64,000 nucleotides of DNA. Source: Stichopus chloronotus. Lineage: Eukaryota > Echinodermata > Holothuroidea > Aspidochirotida > Stichopodidae. Location: the NCBI GenBank assembly GCA_021234535.1, contig SFZH01000008.1:8192897-8256896 (forward strand), written 5' to 3'. Of this stretch, positions 11,701 to 20,700 are shown in pieces; position 1 is the first letter of the stretch, and the number at the start of each line of letters is the position of its first letter. The notes under the pieces were generated by a model. The model saw only the letters and a list, made by a program, of their open reading frames with translations, did not search any database and was not told where the DNA came from. Made by a program: the position numbers and the translations under genes.

Positions 11701-14700
11701 CTCAAGAAAGGTAACTGACTGATGTCATACTTGGTGTGTGGGTTGGTCATATTGAGTAGATGATCCCTACTGTTTTTGGTCGAGGTCAAAGGTCATTTGA
11801 GGTCACCAGAGGTGAAAATGTGTGAAAATCTTGTAAACAATATCTCCAAAAGGGTAAGTGTGACTTATGTCAAACTAAGTGTATGGATTGTTCATATTAA
11901 ACAGATGATACCTATTGTTTGTGATGGAGGTCAAAGGTCATTTGAGGTCACCGGGGGTCAAACTGTAAAAACCTTGTAAACACAATATCTCCAGAACAGT
12001 AACTGTGACTGATGTCATACTTAGTGTGTTGGTTGTTCATTTTGTGCAGAAGATCCGTAGTGCTTTTTGTGGAGATCAAAGGTCATGTGAGGTCACCAGA
12101 GGTCAAACTGTAAAAACCTTGTAAACACAATATCTCCAGAAGAGTAACTGTGACTGATGTCATTCTTAGTGTGTGGGTCGTTCATATAACGTAGATGAAT
12201 CCTTTTGTATTTGGTCGAGGTCAAAGGTCATTTGAGGTCATCAGAGGTCAAATTGTGAAAACCTTTTAAACACAGTATCTCCAGAAGGGTAACTGTGACT
12301 GATGTCATACTTAGTGTGTGGATTGAATATTGTCAGTAGAATACCCCTTTTGATTTTGGTGGAAGTCAAAGGTCATGTGACGTCACCAAAGGTCAAACTG
12401 TGAAAACCTCGCAAACACATTATCTCCAAGAGGGTAACTGTGACTGATGTCATACTTGGTGTGTGGGTTGGTCATATTGAGTAGATGATCCCTATCATCT
12501 TTGGTGAGGGGCAAAGGTCATTTGAGGTCACCAGAGGTCACACTGTAAAAACTTGAAAACACGATATCTCCAGAAGAGTAACCATGACTGATGTAATACT
12601 TGGTGTGTGGGTTGGTAATAATGAGCAAAAGATCTCTGTTGTATTGGTTGAGGTCAAGGGTCATTTGGGGTCACCAGAGATCAAACTGTAAAAATGTGTA
12701 AACACAATATCTCTAGGAGTCTAACCTTGACTGATGTCTTACTTGATGTGTAGATCGTATATACTAAGTAAAAGACTTCTTTTGTTTGTGGTGGAGGTCA
12801 AAGGTCGTTTGAGGTCACCCGAGGTCAAACCTTGCTAACACATTAACTCCAGAAGGGTAATGTTGACTGATGTTATACTTGATGTGTTGGTTGGCCATAC
12901 TGGGTAGGTGATCCCTATTGCTTTTGGTGGATGTCAAATGTCACTGTCATTTCAGGTCACCAAAATAAAGGTCATTTTGGGGTAAAGGCTTGTGGTGTAT
13001 CAAGAAAAATAACTGCAGTTGATCTTATACTTGTCATGTGGATATTTTATGTTTGTTATAGTATAACCATGTAGCAAGGAATCACAAAGCCTTTTGGCTT
13101 TCTGGTTAGCTTTATATGCTGTTTTTCAGTACAACTAAAATGCACTCATGTGGTATGTGTTTGTTTAAGTTTGTGTGTGTATGTGCGCTCTATTTTTATT
13201 TCTTCCATTTTTTTTGTCGTAGCTTGACATGTCCGTCCTGGATTCATTGCCGTCTGACCTCCGGAGCCAAATACTGAAAGAGTACCAACACTCCGATGTT
13301 TTCAAAAAGCAACTGCAAGTGAGGTAGGGGCCATTCAGCTAAGTCTGTCGCCGCCTTTGATGAACACATTTTATTCCCTGCTGGAGAGGTTTGGTGGTCC
13401 ACCCCTTAGGACCCAGGGCTCGAGATCTGAGGATGACCGGGTATATAATGTCAACACCGTCAACATTGTTCTGTCTTTCAACAAGACACTTTTATTGCTT
13501 TGATACCCTACCCAGGTGTGTAAATGAGAACCTGAAAAGAGACTTGCTTTTAGCATTGCACCAGCTTGTGGCACTAATTGTAAGCAGGAAGGAGGGGGGG
13601 GGGGGAGAAGAATGACAGGGGGAAAGGTAATGTAATACACCAGGAAGTTGTGAGTTTTACATGCATTTACATTTTGTCGGTTTGAGGGTGTCTTTATTGA
13701 CCATCGGTATCAGCATTCCACACCATGTGCTTACATACTACAGACGTATTATTATTTTTATAATTATACAATAGTAGTGAAGTCATATCAATGTGGGGAC
13801 AGTGGTGTTGGGAGGCACCAAATACCTGTAATGTACTTTAAAACCATCATCCTTGGCATATTCTTGTACTGACAGTAATTATAATCTTGTTTCAGACATT
13901 CACTGAAAAAGAAAAACATTCTGGAGGGCAACCATATTTTACTTCAGTTAATGTGTCATCATTGCCATGTCCCACTCACTGTACCAATGGCAAACTTGCT
14001 CATTTGAAGTGATTTCATGTCAGCCATTTGTCAGTTGCCATGGAGAACAATTTAAAATTTTTGTTGCAGTCTTTTTGTTTTTAGTAAGTCATGGTCATTT
14101 ATTACGGAACAATGTAGAAATTTTATTGCATTTTTTTTCACAGGACATCTTTAATGTTAGTGTGAATCTTTTCTGTTTTTCTTTTTCATCTCTGCACAAC
14201 ACATACTTAACATAAAGAACCAGACAAAGGAAGTGTTAATTTTCTAGTTACTATGACATTTCCTGTTACCTAAGTTACTCTTTCCACCAACGTTTTGTGC
14301 AATTATTCCAAGCAGCTGCAATTACCACTCTTCAAATGAGGCGTTTAAAATGTGTGTTCCATCCTTTAAGATTGCATCGCATCGATCAGGCCAGTACGTC
14401 GAGCGGGATCACCTCCGACTTGGATCAGGAGGTCCTTCAGAATCTTCCTCCGGAGATCCTACGAGAAGTCTTGGAAAATGAAGGAAAGAAGGAGAAACGA
14501 TCACCACCACGAACCGTGGTGCAGAACCTCGGCCCGGTGGAAGAGCTACCTTCGTTCTCTCAGGTATGCATATCCATAGCTGGCATTTGCTACCCGTTTC
14601 CAAAATTGCAACCCCGGTTCCTCCGTAAAGTGAACAACGATATTTCTTTGAGGTCAATATGGTATCTCATCTCTTTCACCTGGCATACTATTAATGTTAA

Positions 14701-17700
14701 TTTAATGGAATTGTGAAGTTACGTCTATCATGTTTGCCATTTAAAACAAAAGTAATATTTAGCATATCATCACTTACCCCACATAATGCCTCCTTCATTC
14801 ATCCAAACCGACCTGAGTAATTTAGAAACATTGTTGAAAGGCCAGTGCCATTGATAGGCTTCACATTTTTATCGGTTTCCCTGGCAGGCGATGGGTTCAA
14901 GACAGAGGTCACCCAGATCTAATTTGAGGAACCAGCCAGCCTTGGTGAAAGCGGCGCTCCTAGTAGATCAGAAATGTGCTTACGAAAAGTTAAAGAGTAG
15001 CAGCAGCAAAAATTGGTTTATCAGCTGAAACTGTCACCAAAAGCACCCTTAATGAACAGAGAATACACTTTACATTAAAAACTTGTCCTTGAGAGTGGAA
15101 CAACTTCTTCAAAATATAATACAAATGGATTGGGTTCCAATGAAGTAATGATGCGATTATTACCAGTACTAGTAATAATGTAATATAAATCTTTGTAAGG
15201 TATTAATCACACTTTAAAGATCATGTGACATGAAAAAGACATTTTGGAGTATTGAGTACATTCAGCATTGAAAATATTAGAAAGATCCGCAGATTCCATC
15301 GAATCCGTCAAAGATTGACCTTTTCACAGGCAGATTAGTGTCTCACATCTGTAGCATGAATAAACATTGGCTAAGTATGCAAATTTGTGATGTGAAGGGA
15401 TGGTCTCGCAAATATGTCTTTTGTTAATCCTTTGTTAATGTAACCTTTATTTCAAGGACATTTGAGAATCTTATCTGCCCAGAGGGTTTTATCATGGAAG
15501 CATGTATTTTCTTCTTCAAAAATATCAATATCACTTACCGATGTGAAACTCAGTGATTAAGTAGTTAGGAATCAAAACATATAGGCTTAACAAAAGGAAT
15601 GCTGACGCTGTGCAACACTCTCCACGCCATCTGTTTTGTATTTTCCTCAAACTTTGAAAAGTCGGTGTCTCAAAAATGGTAAAAGATATAAACAAAATTC
15701 CAATGGATTTTCACTCAGGATTTTTTACTTTGCAGCTTCTAAATGACTTGTGCTCTTTTCTAGAAGCATGTCACACAACCTTTGATATTTACGAAATATT
15801 TCTTCTGCCTCTAAACACAGTAGGAGTCATTCACGTGAACCTGTAGTTCCTATAAACCTGACCGTATTCTTTAACTTCATACCTTTATATGTCATGCTTG
15901 TGACAAACTTAAATGAAACTGCTTAATGGAACAAAACCAGCAAAGACGTGTTTGCTGTAAAAAACAACCTGTATTCTTGGGGAAATGGGCCTATTTTGAA
16001 ATTTTCAAACCTATGGAACACCTATATGTTTTCTTGTTTGGCACTTAAGGAACATATTACCACAGAGTGATCAATATGCAGACACTTTCACACTATGTTG
16101 AACATGGTATACTGGCTTAATCGAAGAGTATGAAATTGTGCAACCTATCTGTGGAAGCTCGATCGTGTAATCAGGAAATATGGTCAGCCATGTCATGCTC
16201 TTTCCTTTGATTTATTCATGCGTTGCAAAGAAACAAATAAATGAATGAAGTGAAGGTTGGTTGTCGATGCTGAAAATCATTAAACCGATTGTAACTGTGC
16301 TTGAACGGTCATTTTCCCGCTTTCATGGATGCTTTTTGTATTTTATGATGTGGTAAAAACCTAAGACAGTAATCCCCACTGGGACACAGTGCGTAGTTGT
16401 AACTGTGTTTTAGTTTGCATTGACAGACACATTGACGATGTAATCACTTCTCTCCATTAGAGGCTGATGTAGTATGGTATTAGTAGTATCAATATTTCCT
16501 GGAGTCCCTACTCTGCTTGTTTATGATGTATTCGACTTTCACTTTACAGCTTGATCCGTCCTGTCTCGAGGCCCTCCCGGAGGATGTCCGGAAGGAACTG
16601 AACATGGCGTATGAGAAGAAATCACATCCCAAGTCACCTCCCAAGAAGACCAGTCCATCTCCTCGCAAGCAAAGTACTCCATTCAAAATATCCAGGAGGA
16701 AGGGAAGGCCCAAGAAGGGGAGTCCAAGCAAGTTGCCATGGCAACGGAACATCCTGGATGCCCTCAACGTGCAGGAATCGCCCTCGAAATTGGGATCCAC
16801 TGGGACAGACACTGTCATCAAAGACTTTTCAAATTTGGAACAGGATCAAAAACTGAACATTCAAGGGGCTGCGGCAGATATGAGGGATGGAAAGACAGTC
16901 AAAGCTATCACAAAGGTGGAGTCAACAGAGGGCAGCAGAGATGCAGAAGGCCAGGGAAAAGGAAAGATGGCTGCAGATGGCGTAACACAGCACAAAACAG
17001 CTGTAAGTCTCAGCGGTGCAGTAACTCTCCCGGATGTCAAGGCACTGCTTAAAGAGTGGACAAGCACTTTTCAGAGTAAGTTGACACAGATTTTGCTTCA
17101 CCATAAATATGTTATTTTGGAAGGTTGTATCTTGTTACTGTTTGAAGTTTTCCCATCATGTTGTCTCTGTCTTAGACTAGAGATGTTGTACAAGAGCATG
17201 CACTTCCCCCCCAAGAAAAAAAACCAAGACTAGAATTTTTGTGTATTAAGAAGGACCATACCTCACAATTCAGCTATAACACTAATACACCCTTATACGG
17301 TGGTGTTGTGCCTTGAAAGTTCTGTCAAAGACTGTTGACTGTTGCTGTCTTCATTGTTGGTTTCATATGGTGATGTGATATTGAGAATTTTATCAAAGTC
17401 CTTTTTAAGATGGGAGACTCTTTCCCACGATCGGAGAATCTAGTGCACCATCCTCCCCCCTCCCTCAACCACCCCATAGGAATGTAGAAGTGACCAGTGA
17501 AGGGAAGGAGAGAAAACAGGGTGTGGTACAACCTGTACATATACAACAAGACTACCAGCCCCATATTTCACTGCTCTGCCACTTTCTCATATTGTTGAGG
17601 AAACATGAAATTAATTTTGAATGCTACTGCCATGTAGTAATTGAACTGGACTTCAATTTCCTATATCACCTCATATTTGTGACAGCACTTTCTGTGGGTT

Positions 17701-20700
17701 GAGGGAGAAAGTAGGAGAGGAAATTGGAGCCGTGTAACATGGCATGATTTTAGTTTCAGTCAACAATTGCTTGACTTGCAATTTAGTTCATGTTTTTCTC
17801 ACCCTTTTCTCCATCCAAATTCCCCAGAAACTGTCACAATCTACCAAAATTGTTGAATCATCTTCTTGAGGCTAATGTATGTGACATCAAGCTATTTGTG
17901 ACTCAACAGCACCACTACATATTCTATATTTATAATACACACTGAGTGGAAACTGCGACTGCTTTGGCCTGCTGCAGAAAATGCAGGACTGCCAGTTATG
18001 ACAGCTTTCCTTTGTTATACCTACTTTTTCGAGGAAGCATATGGAATAAGAATTTTTTTTTTCTTCCATGTAAGATCTTGTTTTGATATTCATTACCATA
18101 CGTGGAATGACACTGCTTTCTTTTGGAAATGGAAATTGTCATTTGTCTTCTCAACAATTTTTGGTTCTTAACTCTGTCACCAGACCCCCTTGAAGACTGA
18201 CATTGGGATAGTCGTGCAATATTTGAGAGAACTCATCCTGGAGAAAAACCTCGAAATGGTTCACCTGGTTCTGAGAGGACTCAAGAGGTATGTACCTTAT
18301 TTTTTTTTTTTTTTTGCTAATGCTAACTTAGGAATGGCTTTTCAAGTCTCAGATTATTAATTACATCCGTACTTAATCCTGTAATTTGATTTTATGGGAC
18401 TCATATATGTGGTGGTGTTTGAATGAATGGAGCCTAGCGATCAGGAGGTTTGATCCCTAACCAGGTCACTGCAAGATGGGTTTTTCATCCAAGAGTAACC
18501 TGAGGTTTTCCCGTTTGAACTGACCTTGTGAAAAGATACCAAAGTTGATCTAAAAATTGTTGAGTTGATAGTCCCCCTATGTGAAATAGCTATATTCAAT
18601 CAACAGGCTCTCTACATACTTGTATGGTCACTAGTGTCATTGCGATATGATATTTTCGCCATTGTTATAGCAAGCACTTTTCCGTAAATTGATAACACGA
18701 TATCGTCCCAAAAATATGTGTACAGCACAATAAGCATTATGTCAGTGTATTGTAATACATGCAAACTAGCGTAAGCCAATTACATATTTTAGTACAATAT
18801 TTCACTTATAATGACATGCAGTGTATCCTACTCGCTACATGATATCATAATGAATGTAATTGAAGTTTCAGTGAGCAGGAGGTTTAAGTTCTAACTCTTT
18901 TCGTCAACCAAAAATACCTGTAGGACGTTCATGAAACAAGTTCTCCGAAGTTTGAGCATGACTGCGGGAGCCCAGCTTCCTGTATCCCACGATTACAGTA
19001 TTTAAACCCAATAGCTTCTGAACACACCCTTTCAGAAAACTGTTACTTTGTGGCGGCGATCGATGTTTGTATCGTCATTTCCGTTATTAAATTTTTCCCG
19101 ATTCTGCTCGATGAGGATGAAAAATTGATTCTTTTTCTCTGGATTTTTCCAAAGTTTTTCTCTGCAAATGTTGGGTGGATGGAAAAAAAAAAAGGTGTAA
19201 AATGAGTCCTGCATCTCCCGCCAGTACCACGGATTTACCGCGAACCACATTCAGCTGTTTCAAAGATTTCCTGACCCTGTATATGCTATGGTAGTAGAGA
19301 CTTGACTTGGTAGCTCAAAGATTCTAAAACATCTTACTAATTACCAAGGACACTGCAAAATGTGGACATGTCTTCATAAAAGTATTAGTAGTTTAAACTG
19401 AAAGCAGAACAAGTATGACAATACAGACGATCACGACAATGTTTTCTTCTTTCTGAAACATAGAACAGGATTTATTCAAGAATCAAGACTGGCGTTCAGA
19501 GTCCCGAATGTTTAAAGGAATTCTCCACCATCGCTTCTTAAGTCTCTTAAAAAGATGCAAACATTATTGTAGACAAGTCATCATTCTCATTTTCAGGAAA
19601 TATCTCAAAGAATTCACAAAATGAATTATTTCAGTAAAAATTGGAGGTACAAGCCTGTTGCTAGAAAAAAAACTAGATTGAACATTGCCCGTGATTTTTC
19701 GCTTAAGCTGTGGGTTACAGTGCTATTCTGATCTCTTATTTGTTGATAAAACCTTCATTTCACCAGGGAGTGGCACAGACCTACCTTTGACAGCATTGTT
19801 TGGAGCTAACTAATTGTTTAAGGATTATTTGGCTTAAATGACATTGGTCTGTGAATGGTATTGAAGTGGTACCGACGAATAAAGGATAGAAATACCTTTG
19901 AGCCCATTCCACAGCTTACCTCTGCTTGGTTTGGTGGGTCTTAAAGTATAAGAAGCAATTAAATTTCATGTCCATCACAATAACAGCTCCGCTTGTTTCA
20001 TGTGCTTAGTAGGTTAGTATCTTACGGGATGTATCTTACTGAAGGTATCTTACTAAATGTAGACATTCATAGAGTTTTCATTATCTCTGAACCAAAGAGT
20101 TTGTGCATGCAAGACCTTGCCAGAAACGGGAAGAGTGCCAAAAAATGGAAAACGGTTTTTGTCGGTTCTACATCACACATTTTCAGGCTCGTGCTGAAGC
20201 CCAACTTTCAAAGCGTTATTTCACATCTAAGGAAGATTCCTCCGGTAAAATAGTTTTGTTTAACTGATAGAATGGTAAAGAATCTCTTATATCATGTGAA
20301 GTTTTTTTGTCGGTGGAGAATTCCTTTAATGTCAGTACTTGAATGTCAGTTGACCAAGACTTTTTTTTCTGTTCCTTTTTCTCCAAATTGTAACAAATGG
20401 AGCTGAAATGTCTGACAAAGCTCACCGCAAGCTAAATTTGTCAAATATGGAATGGGAGAAGGATTTCATCAACACACCTTAATGTAGCAATTAAGTTCCA
20501 TCTATAAAGGCTTAATTGTTTTCAGAAATTTCTGCAAATGAAAGCTGTTGAGCTCATCCCCTCAGCCTTGCCATTCTCCTCAAGTTAACACCCATACCCT
20601 TACATATACAGACCTTTATGGATAACTTCTATTTAGCATGCTCAGATCATTCAAGTATATACCCGGGGCAAGATATTCTATGTTCAAGACAGGGGAAAAC

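Larger units (their letters stand above)
11447..13105 (+). mobile_element. Helentron/HINE-like element with ~145-bp tandem core
   Basis: The element is bounded by a perfect 10-bp inverted repeat, GATTCCTTGC (11447-11456) and GCAAGGAATC (13074-13083). The right copy is followed by the palindrome AAAGCCTTTTGGCTTT and then CTGG. Between them are a GT-rich stretch and about ten units of ~145 bp. This order (subterminal inverted repeats, tandem core, 3' hairpin, CTRR-like end) is that of non-autonomous Helentron/DINE-type elements. No Rep/helicase ORF is present. The family assignment is an inference; the repeats and termini are seen directly. Confidence 0.65.
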
